From Trinickia terrae (GTDB taxonomy: Bacteria > Pseudomonadota > Gammaproteobacteria > Burkholderiales > Burkholderiaceae), in contig NZ_SWJE01000001.1 of assembly GCF_005144415.1 (NCBI RefSeq), positions 539,365 to 603,364 on the forward strand: a stretch of 64,000 nucleotides of DNA. The letters run 5' to 3'. The notes below the pieces were generated by a model. The model was given only the letters and a program-made list of their open reading frames with translations. It ran no database searches and had not been told where the DNA came from. Position numbers and translations under genes: made by a program. Shown here in pieces: positions 1-8,086 of this stretch; position 1 is the first letter of the stretch, and every line of letters starts with the position of its first letter.

Positions 1-356
1 GCGCGCGGCGCTTGAAGCGGCTCGAATCCGAGGGCTACATCGAAGGCTATCAGGCGGTGCTGTCGCGCTCGGCATTGCAGATCGGCGTCGTGGCGTTTGC
101 GCACGTGCGCTTCGGCGTGCACGAGAGAAAGCTGTCGGATCAGTTCGAGCGCGAAATCCAGGCGATTCCGCGCATCGTCTCGTGCCACAACATTTCCGGC
201 AGCGCCGACTATCTGCTGCAAGTGGTGGCAAAAGATCTCGAAGACTATGGCGTGTTCATGCGCGACGTCTTGCGCGCGCTGCCTGGCGTCACCGCGGTCG
301 AATCGGTGCTCTCGCTGCGCGAAGTGAAGCGCAGCAGCGGCTTGCCGCTGCTTTGA
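1..356 (+). CDS. Lrp/AsnC-family regulator, 5' end missing
   Basis: The frame is open from the first bases, so the N-terminal helix-turn-helix lies outside the window. What remains starts at the end of the DNA-binding domain (RRLKRLESEGYIEGY) and runs through the AsnC ligand-binding domain, with the family stretch SCHNISGSADYLLQVV and the closing LSLREVKRSSGLPLL. Lrp/AsnC proteins are amino-acid-responsive regulators that usually control a divergent neighbour, which here would lie upstream of the window. A second member of the family is at 29635-30126 and shares the REVK-S-S-PL-type ending. The family call is firm; the ligand is unknown. Confidence 0.9.
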   Translation, partial: ARRLKRLESEGYIEGYQAVLSRSALQIGVVAFAHVRFGVHERKLSDQFEREIQAIPRIVSCHNISGSADYLLQVVAKDLEDYGVFMRDVLRALPGVTAVESVLSLREVKRSSGLPLL

Positions 357-568
357 GCGCACGCTGCAGCCTCTTGCTTTGCAAATGAAACGCACCGCGG
401 CGAGCGGTTGGGAACGCTGCTTGCGCAGTTCCTCGCGCAAACGGGTCCGCGATACGTCCCTGCCATTCAGCTTGCGCCGATGGCTACATGCAACGGCATT
501 GTGGCGAATACATACGTGCGGTCCCTCATACCATTGACTCAGCTTGGAGCCGGTTCGTGGGGCAACGC

Positions 569-1696
569 ATGCACATGCAGGGTTCATTTGTCGCTGATAT
601 TCGCCGCGTCGTTTCGAACATGACGATGCGGCGCCGTTCGCAGGACAACGCCGATCGATACTCGTCGACGGCGCACGCGATCTATCCGTGCTCGCTCGTG
701 TATCTGGATCCGGCCGGCGCGTCGAGTCCGAACAGCCGCAGCAAGAGCCCGCTTGGCTATGTCTGGCAGGCGCTGAGCCTGAACAAATCGCTGCTGCGCG
801 CCGGCATGCCCCGGCTCAATGTCTATACGAACGCCGCCGATCGCGTTACCGCGCTGTTGTCGAGCGTGCCGGCGAACATGCGTCCCGAAGTGCACTCGCT
901 CGCCGAGACAGGCATCGACCTGCCGAAGAGCACGCCGTTCTACGCCGCGCATTTCAAGCTCGATTTGCTGAGCCAGGTCAGCGAACGGCTGCCCGAAGAC
1001 GTGCTGGCGCTTTTGCTCGATACGGACATCGTCGCGCTGCGCCCGCTCGACGCCGACGTGGTCAGGCGCAGCGCGCGGCTTGGCGTAGGCGCGTTCGACA
1101 TTTCGGACCAGGTCTTTCCCGCGTACGGCAGTGCGCGCGTGATCGAGGATCTGGAGATCGTCGCGGGAAGGCGCCTGAACAATCCGCGCTGGTACGGCGG
1201 CGAATTTCTATTGGCGACGCCCGCGTTTCTCAGAAGGCTCGTGGTGCGCGGGAGGCAATACTTCGATCGCTACGCGACCGAGATGTCGCGCTTGAATCAT
1301 CTAGGCGACGAGGCGTTCATGTCGGCCGCGCTCAACGTGCTGGCCGACGAAGGGCAGCCGATCCTGGACCTCGGGGCGTATCAGACGGTGGGGCGTCATT
1401 GGCCCGGCAACACGCATCGCAATCTCTACTGGTACAAGCACTGCGCGTTCGTCCATCTTCCGGGCAACAAGCAGCTCATCGAACGCGAAGCGCGATTTGC
1501 CGAGTTCGATCCAGCGCGTTTCTGGCGTGCCGTTTCGCTCGCGCACAAGGTTGGCTTGCTCCGCTGCCTGGTGAAGTCGCTGTTGCCGCGCATGCCTCGG
1601 CAAAGCGCGCGCGAGGCGTTGAGCCGGGCAGGGCGGCAGGGCGGCGACGAGCCTCGAAAGCCTCAGGAGCCCTCGGGATCGCCGAAGAGGCTGTGA
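569..1696 (+). CDS. Glycosyltransferase-like protein (GT-A/DxD type)
   Basis: About 375 residues. The centre contains LLLDTDIVALRPLD, a hydrophobic strand ending in a DxD-like motif as used by GT-A glycosyltransferases to hold the metal and nucleotide sugar. Further on, WYGGEFLLATPAF and HLGDEAFMSAALN resemble the acceptor-side segments of GT8-like transferases, and HRNLYWYKHCAFVHLPGNKQ closes the fold. There is no signal peptide, and the basic C-terminal tail (RMPRQSAREALSRAGRQGG) looks disordered. ATG codons at 569, 575 and 620 are all possible starts and none has a clear Shine-Dalgarno; a longer frame opens at 488. Sugar and acceptor are unknown. Confidence 0.55.
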   Translation: MHMQGSFVADIRRVVSNMTMRRRSQDNADRYSSTAHAIYPCSLVYLDPAGASSPNSRSKSPLGYVWQALSLNKSLLRAGMPRLNVYTNAADRVTALLSSVPANMRPEVHSLAETGIDLPKSTPFYAAHFKLDLLSQVSERLPEDVLALLLDTDIVALRPLDADVVRRSARLGVGAFDISDQVFPAYGSARVIEDLEIVAGRRLNNPRWYGGEFLLATPAFLRRLVVRGRQYFDRYATEMSRLNHLGDEAFMSAALNVLADEGQPILDLGAYQTVGRHWPGNTHRNLYWYKHCAFVHLPGNKQLIEREARFAEFDPARFWRAVSLAHKVGLLRCLVKSLLPRMPRQSAREALSRAGRQGGDEPRKPQEPSGSPKRL

Positions 1697-1947
1697 ATGT
1701 TCTGGGTGTCTTCCGACAGGTTGTATTCGGCCCGCGCCGCGTCGAGCACTTCGGCGATGACGCGCTCGTAGCCGATCGCGTTGCCGAAGTGCTTCATCGT
1801 CCAATTGCAGCCGGTTTTGTCCGGGTCTTGTTTTTGCGGGCGAGGCACGCGGATCTTTACGCCGTCTTCGACGACCTCGTGAATGCGATGGATGCGCCGG
1901 CTCACTTCGTCCTGCAGCCGGGATGCGTTGAGCGTCTTGCGGATCAC
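1663..1947 (-). CDS. Small conserved hypothetical protein (94 aa)
   Basis: The start is chosen as the GTG at 1947 because AGGAG lies just upstream of it, whereas the longer ATG start at 1989 has no such site. The product begins VIRKTLNASRLQDEVSRRIH and is charged, with the central stretch VKIRVPRPQKQDPDKTGCNW and the ending LSEDTQNIHSLFGDPEGS. No known fold or catalytic motif is recognised. It converges on and overlaps the last 34 bases of the glycosyltransferase-like gene. The good ribosome site and regular codon use support a real gene of unknown function. Confidence 0.65.
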   Translation of the reverse strand: MIRKTLNASRLQDEVSRRIHRIHEVVEDGVKIRVPRPQKQDPDKTGCNWTMKHFGNAIGYERVIAEVLDAARAEYNLSEDTQNIHSLFGDPEGS

Positions 1948-2001
1948 GGCTATCTCCTGCGCTTGGCGTAAGGACGGAAATCGTAGCATGGCGGGGAATG
2001 C

Positions 2002-2556
2002 TTATCCCAGCGTCCCCAGCATATTGACGTTGCGCGCCTCCGGCACCTCGTTATACGACAGCACGTTCAATCCCGGCGCAAAGAGCCGTGCATAGCGTGC
2101 AAGCAGCGGCCGCAGCTGCGGAATCACGAGCAGGACCGGCGTCAGGCCCTGTTGCTTGAGTTGCTCGCGCACGGCCGGCATCCGCGTTTGCAACTGCGCG
2201 AGCAGGTTCGGGGCGATCGGGAAGTTCTCGAGATTGACCGCGCCCGTCTGCTGCGCTTGCGAGAGCGACGTCAGCAGCATCGTTTCGAGCTCGCTCGTGA
2301 GGCCGAACGCCTGGATCTCCGCGCTTGCGCCCACGAGTTCCGCGACGATCTCACGCTTGAGCGCGCAGCGCACTTCCGCGGCGGGCAGGATCGGGTCCTT
2401 CGTCGTCTCGCTCGTTTCGAGCAGCGCGGTCGCGATGAGCGCGATGTTTTTCAGCGACGCGTTCTCGGCCAGCAGGATGCGCAGCACCTTGCGCATCTGG
2501 TTCTGCGTCATGGCCTTGTCGAGCGCATCGGAGAGCTTCGGCGCGATCGCCTCTAG
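2002..2556 (-). pseudogene. flhA: flhA-like (FHIPEP family) 3' fragment, cut off by an IS element
   Basis: This encodes the cytoplasmic C-terminal part of an FHIPEP export-gate protein (FlhA or SctV). It reads LEAIAPKLSDALDKAMTQNQ at the break and ends NVLSYNEVPEARNVNMLGTLG. FHIPEP proteins form the nonameric export gate of flagellar and injectisome type III secretion. The reading frame is cut at 2556 by the IS5-family element. Reading across the element after removing it and one CTAG copy gives in-frame VAALMQRL-EAIAPKLSDAL, so this fragment and 3906-4600 were once one gene. FlhA is slightly preferred over SctV, but this part does not separate them. Confidence 0.85.
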
Positions 2557-2570
2557 CAGGCTGTTGAAAT
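2553..2570. repeat. IS5 element left end: target duplication CTAG plus terminal inverted repeat
   Basis: CTAG at 2553-2556 is the target-site copy, followed by the inverted repeat CAGGCTGTTGAAAT. Confidence 0.9.
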
Positions 2571-3905
2571 TGGGTACGGTGTAAACGGGCTTTGAGCACC
2601 GTGCATTATGGATATCGTGTTCATGGAATTGGGCGATGAGTGCGATGCGCGGATTGGACGAGATGCAAGAGTCGCTGTTCACGACGGTAAAGCTGGAAGA
2701 TTTTGTGCCGACCGATCATCCGCTGCGGCCGGTTCGGCTGCTTGTCAACGACGCGCTGAAGCGGCTCAACGGGCTGTTCAGCGTGATCTACGCGGACAGT
2801 GGCCGCACCTCGATCGCACCGGAGAAACTATTGCGCGCGCTGCTGTTGCAGGTGTTCTACTCGGTGCGCAGTGAACGCATGCTGATAGAGCAGATGCGCT
2901 ACAACCTGCTGTTTCGCTGGTTCGTCGGGATCGCGATCGAAGAGGCGGTGTGGGATCACTCGACGTTCTCGAAGAACCGCGACCGGCTGCTGGAACACGA
3001 AGTGGTCGAAACTTTCTTTACCGAGGTCATGAGCTTGGCGGATGAGCAGGGCCTGCTCTCGCGCGAGCACTTCTCGGTCGATGGCACGCTGATCCAGGCG
3101 TGGGCCAGCCACAAGAGCTTCCGCCCCAAGGACGGCTCGGAAGATCCGCCGGCCGGTGGCGGACGCAATGCCGACACCGACTGGAAGGGTCGGCGGCGCA
3201 GCAACGAGACGCACGAATCAAGCACCGATCCGGATGCCCGGCTGTTCAAGAAGAGCAAGGGTACACCGGCCATCCTGTGCTACCACGGGCACGTACTGAT
3301 GGAGAACCGCTCGGGCCTGGTGGTGGGAGCCGTCGTCAGCCACGCCGATGGCTTCGCCGAACGTGCGAACGCTTTGCGCCTGCTCGATTGCGTGCCGGGC
3401 CGGCATGCCAAGACGCTGGGCGCCGACAAGGCCTATGACATGCGCGATTTCGTTGGCGACTGCCGAGCGCGCAAGGTGACGCCGCACGTCGCACGCAACG
3501 CCACGCATCAAGGCGGCAGCGCGATCGACGCGCGCACCTCGCGGCACACCGGCTACGGAATCAGCCAGACGAAACGCAAACGCATCGAAGAGCACTTTGG
3601 TTGGGGCAAGACCGTCGGCAGGATTCGACAGACCGTCTATCGCGGCATCAAACGGGTCGATCAGCACTTCAAGCTGACGATGCTGGCGAGCAACCTGACT
3701 CGAATGGCCCGAATGCTGACGGCGGTGCCGCAAGGAGCGGCGCAATGAGCCGCCCAGGCGCGACCGTCGCGCGGCAACGCACCGGTTGGACCGCTCGCCA
3801 GCGGGGCGACCCGGGTGATCCATCTGCAACTGAGCAGCACATTGCATACGGAACCCTTATAAACGGTGCCCCGATCGTCAAAACGAGGCACTTTTCAACA
3901 GCCTG
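2557..3905 (+). mobile_element. Intact IS5-family insertion sequence (1349 bp)
   Basis: Both ends are visible. The left end starts CAGGCTGTTGAAAT at 2557, and the right end read inward from 3905 starts CAGGCTGTTGAAAAG, giving a 13-bp perfect terminal inverted repeat. The element is flanked by CTAG on both sides (2553-2556 and 3906-3909), a 4-bp target duplication of the YTAR type expected for the IS5 group. It carries one full transposase gene. Intact ends, target duplication and reading frame suggest a recent and possibly still mobile insertion. It sits in an flhA-like gene. Confidence 0.93.
2636..3748 (+). CDS. IS5-family DDE transposase
   Basis: 370 residues. The N-terminal DUF772-type domain (about 10-110, with FVPTDHPLRPVRLLVNDALK and WDHSTFSKNRDRL) is followed by the DDE nuclease. 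Visible catalytic positions are the first Asp in FSVDGTLIQAW, the second in LGADKAYDMRDF, and the Glu in KRIEEHFGWGK. A basic, low-complexity stretch (about 165-200) precedes the second half of the catalytic domain. The gene lies fully between the inverted repeats of the element and shows no frameshift, so it is probably functional. Confidence 0.92.
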   Translation: MSAMRGLDEMQESLFTTVKLEDFVPTDHPLRPVRLLVNDALKRLNGLFSVIYADSGRTSIAPEKLLRALLLQVFYSVRSERMLIEQMRYNLLFRWFVGIAIEEAVWDHSTFSKNRDRLLEHEVVETFFTEVMSLADEQGLLSREHFSVDGTLIQAWASHKSFRPKDGSEDPPAGGGRNADTDWKGRRRSNETHESSTDPDARLFKKSKGTPAILCYHGHVLMENRSGLVVGAVVSHADGFAERANALRLLDCVPGRHAKTLGADKAYDMRDFVGDCRARKVTPHVARNATHQGGSAIDARTSRHTGYGISQTKRKRIEEHFGWGKTVGRIRQTVYRGIKRVDQHFKLTMLASNLTRMARMLTAVPQGAAQ

Positions 3906-3909
3906 CTAG
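3892..3909. repeat. IS5 element right end: terminal inverted repeat plus target duplication CTAG
   Basis: TTTCAACAGCCTG ends at 3905 and is the reverse complement of the left terminus. CTAG at 3906-3909 is the second target-site copy. Confidence 0.9.
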
Positions 3910-4600
3910 GCGCTGCATCAATGCGGCGACGTCGTCGTGGCGGAACAGCTCCGGCAGATAGTCGCGCATCGCGTTCGCGACGTGCGTCGAGATCACCGCC
4001 GCGCTTTCCACCACCTGATAGCCGAGGCCGAGCGCATGGGGCTTGTCTTCGGGCTTGATCCACGTGACGAGCATGCCGTAGGCGGGGTCGACCTCGGGCG
4101 TGCCGTCGACTTCGCCATACACGTCGGGCGACGGAATCGCCATCAGCTTGTCGGGATGCACGTTCGCGCGGGCTTGAGTCCGAGATCGTCGCGCACCGAG
4201 ACGGCCGGCAGCAGGAAGCCGGAGGCGTTGCTCATGCTGCGGCGCAGCCCTTCGAGGCGGCGCGTGAGCGGCGCGCCTTGCGACTTGTCGATCATCTGGG
4301 CGAGCTGGAAGCCGATCGACACCGACAGCGGATCGACATAGCCGATGTTGTCCCAGCCAAGCGGCTCTTCCTTCGTCGAGAACAGCGCTGTTTCGAGCTT
4401 CTTGAGCTCGGCGTCGTCGGCCTCGCCCGGCGTGCGCTGCGAGATGCGCCAGCCGACGAACGCGAGCACCACGGCGAAGCTCAGGAACGGCAGCCACGGC
4501 ATGCCCGGGATGATGGCGAGCACGAACATCAGTACCGCAGCGCAGAACAGCGCGTTCGGCGAGGCGAGCAGCTGCTTGCCGGTTGGCTCGGCGCGCACCC
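3906..4600 (-). pseudogene. flhA: flhA-like (FHIPEP family) central fragment with an internal frame break
   Basis: Two frames are needed. From about 4598 to 4175 one frame gives a membrane hairpin (LFCAAVLMFVLAIIPGMPW) and the FHIPEP linker (LGWDNIGYVDPLSVSIG, LPAVSVRDDLGLKP). From about 4175 to 3906 a second frame continues ANVHPDKLMAIPSPDVYG, DPAYGMLVTWIKPEDK and ISTHVANAMRDYLPELFRHDD. Compared with the family, a short segment after DLGLKP is missing and the frame changes there. The N-terminal transmembrane half, roughly the first 250-270 residues, is absent: homology stops at about 4600 and opposite-strand unrelated sequence begins. The gene was therefore dead by more than the IS insertion. 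Confidence 0.82.
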
Positions 4601-4608
4601 CGGGCGCG

Positions 4609-5047
4609 GTGGCCGTTGTTCAGACAACGGGCTTGAGTTTTGCGGCCAAGGCGCGCACCGCTAGCGCGTCGCGCAGCCCGAGTCTCACCGGCTACCGGCG
4701 CGGCGATGCCGTCGCGGCGCACCTGCGGCTCAACCAGCAGGTCACGGGCGCGCAGCAGACACTCGCATTCCTCGGCCGCGCTACCGCGCAGCTCGCGCAG
4801 GTCAAGAGCGCGGTGGTCGCGCAGATCAGCGGCAGGGCGCAGGACGAGGGCGAGCTCGCCGAGCGCATCGCGCAATTCGATGCGACCTGGAAGACGCGCA
4901 GCGCCGCCACCGAGGGCCGGCTGAGCGCCCAGCTCGGGTATGGCGAAGCCGGCTCCGCGCGCCAGGCGTTTCGCATTCGCGGGCTCGACGCCCGTTCGTC
5001 GCAGGCGGACAAGCCGGAGACGCTCGTCTTCCATACGTCCGCGAGCG
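4609..5047 (+). pseudogene. Gene remnant of unknown function
   Basis: A plus-strand frame reads AAHLRLNQQVTGAQQTLAFL, then an alanine/glutamine-rich, probably helical stretch (AQLAQVKSAVVAQISGRAQD, FDATWKTRSAATEGRLSAQL) and FRIRGLDARSSQADKPETLVF. It has no start codon with a ribosome site, abuts the broken flhA-like gene at its 5' side and runs directly into a transposase remnant at its 3' side. The protein-like composition suggests a piece of a real gene rather than a shadow frame. I do not recognise the family. Confidence 0.45.
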
Positions 5048-5290
5048 CGGCGCCGATTCATGCGCACCGGCGAAGGGTGGTCGAGGCTGCCGGTGCGCTA
5101 TCCGCCGTATCAGACGTGCCATCGGCGCTATCAGCGCTGGCAGAAGGAGGGCGTGCTGCGGCAGCTCGTGGAGCGCTTGTACGGCGAGTATGGTCTCGCG
5201 CTCCATTTGAGCCTCATTAACCGCTCGCGGCATCGCGACCGCGCGGCGGACGAGCGCGGCACCCAGGCTGCGGACGTGCAGGCGCGGTAA
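5048..5290 (+). pseudogene. IS5-family transposase N-terminal remnant (DUF4096 type)
   Basis: The frame reads RFMRTGEGWSRLPVRYPPYQ and then TCHRRYQRWQKEGVLRQLVE. This is the typical IS5-type DUF4096 segment, in which RTG-W-LP-YP-QT-RR-W precedes the DDE domain. It then degrades (HLSLINRSRHRDRAADERGT) and stops. The DDE part and both element ends are missing. It is a different IS5 subgroup from the intact element at 2557-3905, so the region has been hit at least twice. Confidence 0.6.
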
Positions 5291-5349
5291 CGTTTCTATC
5301 CGCGCCAACACTCGGTGCGGCGCTCACGCCTTCGGTGTTTCGCCTGGCG

Positions 5350-6420
5350 TCACGAACGGGGATACGCGGTCACTTCCCCATCCACCGCGACGCGCACCTT
5401 GTCCCCGACCTGCGGGCTCAGATAGCCCGGCACGCGCGCACGGATCGCGAGGTCCGGCGCAGTGTGGAGCACGAGGCCGATGCTCGCGTCCTGGCCGAAG
5501 AAGGCGACGTCGCACACGGTCGCCGCGTGGCAGGACGCGTCGCCGTTCGCAGGCGTTTCGGCCGCCGCGCCAGCCGGCAGTATCCGGATCTGCTCGGGCC
5601 GCACCATCACGTCGACCGGCCCGTCATTGGCCGGCGCCGAGAGCTTCAGGAGCCCGAGCCGGCAGTCGACCGCACCGCGCGCCGCCATGCCCGGCAGCAG
5701 CACCGCTTCCCCGATGAACGACGCCAGCTCGCGCGACACCGGCCGCCGGTATAGCGCCTCGGGCGTCGCGGTCTGGATCAGCTTGCCGCGCCAGAGCACG
5801 GCCACCTCGTGCCCCAGCGAGAGCGCTTCCGATTGATCGTGCGTGACGAGCACCGCGGTCGCGCCGGCCGCCGCGAGCGCGTCGGCGACGGCTTGCCGCG
5901 TTTCGATGCGCAGCGCGGCGTCGAGCGACGAGAACGGCTCGTCGAGCATCACGAGCGTCGGCGACGGCGCCAGCGCGCGAGCCAATGCGACGCGTTGCTG
6001 CTGCCCGCCCGATAGCTGCTGCGGCGCGCGCTCCGCGCAGGTTGCGGGCAGCCCCACGAGCTCGAGCAATTCGGCCACGCGATGGCGCGCGCGGCGCTGC
6101 GTGCGCGGCAGGCCGAACACGATGTTGTCCGCGACCGAGAGATGCGGGAAGAGGGCGCCTTCCTGCGGCACGTAGCCGATGCGGCGCGCCTCGGACGGCG
6201 TATGCAGCCCCGGGCCCGCCACGCGGCGGCCGTCGATCTCGACGGTGCCCTCGTCGGCTTGCTCGAACCCGCACAGCACGCGCAGCAGCGTGGTCTTGCC
6301 GCTGCCCGACGGTCCGAGGAGCGCAAGCAGCGTGCCGCTCTTCACGGTCAGGTCGATGCCGTGCAGTACCGCGGCGCCGCTGAACGACTTCTTCAAGCCG
6401 CTGATGTTCAGATTGCTCAT
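5350..6420 (-). CDS. fbpC: Iron(III) ABC transporter ATP-binding protein (FbpC-like)
   Basis: 356 residues. Walker A is GPSGSGKTT, the Q-loop is in GYVPQEGALFPHLSV, the signature is LSGGQQQRVALARAL, Walker B is LVMLDEPFSSLD and the switch His is in VLVTHDQSEALSL. A C-terminal TOBE-like domain follows (about 240-356, VMVRPEQIRILPAG). This matches the Fbp/CysA-type importer ATPase layout. The start at 6420 gives MSNLNISGLKKSFSG, while the longer upstream frame only overlaps the permease. It is the last gene of the iron operon and energises the permease encoded 59 bp upstream. Confidence 0.88.
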   Translation of the reverse strand: MSNLNISGLKKSFSGAAVLHGIDLTVKSGTLLALLGPSGSGKTTLLRVLCGFEQADEGTVEIDGRRVAGPGLHTPSEARRIGYVPQEGALFPHLSVADNIVFGLPRTQRRARHRVAELLELVGLPATCAERAPQQLSGGQQQRVALARALAPSPTLVMLDEPFSSLDAALRIETRQAVADALAAAGATAVLVTHDQSEALSLGHEVAVLWRGKLIQTATPEALYRRPVSRELASFIGEAVLLPGMAARGAVDCRLGLLKLSAPANDGPVDVMVRPEQIRILPAGAAAETPANGDASCHAATVCDVAFFGQDASIGLVLHTAPDLAIRARVPGYLSPQVGDKVRVAVDGEVTAYPRS

Positions 6421-6479
6421 CGATGACGATCTATTCGTAAAACGTTCGTGTGGGCCGTTGGATTCCGGCCCGTGCGCCC

Positions 6480-8075
6480 TCAGTGTTCGAGCACCGCCGA
6501 TTTGCCGAGCAGCGCGAACAGCACGCCCGAGGCGGCGAGCGAGATGCCGACGAGCAGCGCCGCATACGGCGCCGCCGCCGCGAACGCGAGCGTGGAGGTG
6601 TCGGTCCAGACTTGCGTCGCGAGCGTCTGCGTGCCGATCGGCGAGAGCAGCAGCGTCGCATTCAATTCGGTGACGACGGAGATGAACACCATCGCCGCGG
6701 CCGAGCCGAGGCCCGGCCCCGCGAGCGGCAGCAGCACGCGCCACATCGTCTGCCATGCGTTGAGGCCGAGCGCGCGCGCGGTCTCTTCGAGGCGCGTCTG
6801 CGATTGCATCAGCGCGGCGCGCACGCTCACGAGCGCGAGCGGCAGGAACAGGATCGCGTAAGCGACGACGAGCAGCGTCGCGCTTTGATAGAGCGGCAAC
6901 AGGATATGCACGGCGATCGACACGATCGCGAGCGCGATCACGAGCCCCGGCATGCCCTGCGCGATGAACACGGTGCGCTCGAACAGCGTCGGGATGCGGC
7001 CCGGATAGCGCACGAGCAGGTAGGCGAGCGGCAGCGCCAGCAGCGTCGTGACGAACGCCGCGGCGGCGCCGAAGCCGAGCGAGGCGGTCGCCGCGTTCCA
7101 CAGCAGCTCGGGCGAGACGTCGGCCGGCGTGACGGCGGCGGCGCCCGGCTGCGTGAGCCAGTAGCCGATCATGCCGAGCGGCACGCCGAGCGTCGCGATC
7201 ACGACCGCCGCGAAACCCGCGACGACGAGCCAGCGCCAGCCGCCCAGCCGATAGCGCAGCGCCGCGCGCCGCGCGCCGCGGTCGACGCGCTCATAGCGCG
7301 CCTTGCCGCGCACACGGACTTCGAGCACGAGGCAGACGAGGCACATCGTCATCAGGAGCGACGCGAAGATCGACGCGCCGCCGCCGTCGAAGCTCGTGCG
7401 GTACTCGGCGTAGATCTCGGTGGTGAAGGTGCGAAAACGCAGCAGCGTGAACGCGCCGAATTCGGACAGCACGCCGAGCGCGACGAGCAGCATCCCGCCC
7501 AGCAGGGCCGGGCGCAATTGCGGCAGCACGACGCGCACGAAGGTCGCCCAGCGTCCGCAGCCGAGCGAGCGGGCGCTTTCTTCGAGCGCCGGGTCCATGC
7601 CGCGCAGCGCGGCGGCCACCGGCAGGTAGACGAGCGGAAAGTAGGTCGAGGTGATGACGAGCAGGGCGCCCGCGAAGTCCTGCAAGTCGAGCGAGAACGA
7701 CACCCACGCATAGCTCGTGATGAACGCGGGCATGGCGAGCGGCGCGGCGACCAGCAAGGCCCAGGCGCGGCGTCCGGGCAGATGCGTGCGTTCGATGAAC
7801 CAGGCCGCGGCCGTGCCGAGCACCGCCGAGGCGAGCGTCGCGGTGACGGTGATCAGCAGCGTGTTGAGCAGCAGCTCGCCGACGAGCGGACGGAACACCA
7901 GCTCTTCGGCGTCGGCAAGACCAAAGCTCGCGGCACGGTAGACCGTGAACGCGAGCGGCATCAGCACCAGCAGCGCGCCGACGGCGGCGGCCGCGAAAAG
8001 ACCGCGCGGCGCGCGCCTTGAAGCGCGCGCCGCGGTATCGGGCGATGGCGTGACCGCCACGGCGGCATTGCTCAT
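6480..8075 (-). CDS. fbpB: Iron(III) ABC transporter permease (FbpB-like, fused double domain)
   Basis: 531 residues with about twelve hydrophobic segments in two homologous halves, the usual fused form for iron(III) permeases. EAA-loop regions are recognisable in both halves: ALEESARSLGCGRWATFVRVVLP in the first and RLEETARALGLNAWQTMWRV in the second, where they contact the ATPase. An alanine-rich basic N-terminus precedes the first membrane segment. It lies 11 bp after fbpA and 59 bp before fbpC, so the three are co-transcribed and form one importer. Confidence 0.9.
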   Translation of the reverse strand: MSNAAVAVTPSPDTAARASRRAPRGLFAAAAVGALLVLMPLAFTVYRAASFGLADAEELVFRPLVGELLLNTLLITVTATLASAVLGTAAAWFIERTHLPGRRAWALLVAAPLAMPAFITSYAWVSFSLDLQDFAGALLVITSTYFPLVYLPVAAALRGMDPALEESARSLGCGRWATFVRVVLPQLRPALLGGMLLVALGVLSEFGAFTLLRFRTFTTEIYAEYRTSFDGGGASIFASLLMTMCLVCLVLEVRVRGKARYERVDRGARRAALRYRLGGWRWLVVAGFAAVVIATLGVPLGMIGYWLTQPGAAAVTPADVSPELLWNAATASLGFGAAAAFVTTLLALPLAYLLVRYPGRIPTLFERTVFIAQGMPGLVIALAIVSIAVHILLPLYQSATLLVVAYAILFLPLALVSVRAALMQSQTRLEETARALGLNAWQTMWRVLLPLAGPGLGSAAAMVFISVVTELNATLLLSPIGTQTLATQVWTDTSTLAFAAAAPYAALLVGISLAASGVLFALLGKSAVLEH

Positions 8076-8086
8076 TTACAGCCTCA

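Noticed and set aside
4200-5067. N-terminal part of the long minus-strand frame that ends in the flhA-like gene
   Set aside because: Only its last 90 or so codons resemble FHIPEP proteins; upstream of about 4190 the real frame is a different one, and beyond 4600 the strand is antisense.
6450-8021. Long plus-strand open frame opposite the FbpB permease
   Set aside because: Its product is a mix of Arg, Glu, His and Gln without any fold. It is a GC-rich antisense shadow of a clear membrane permease.
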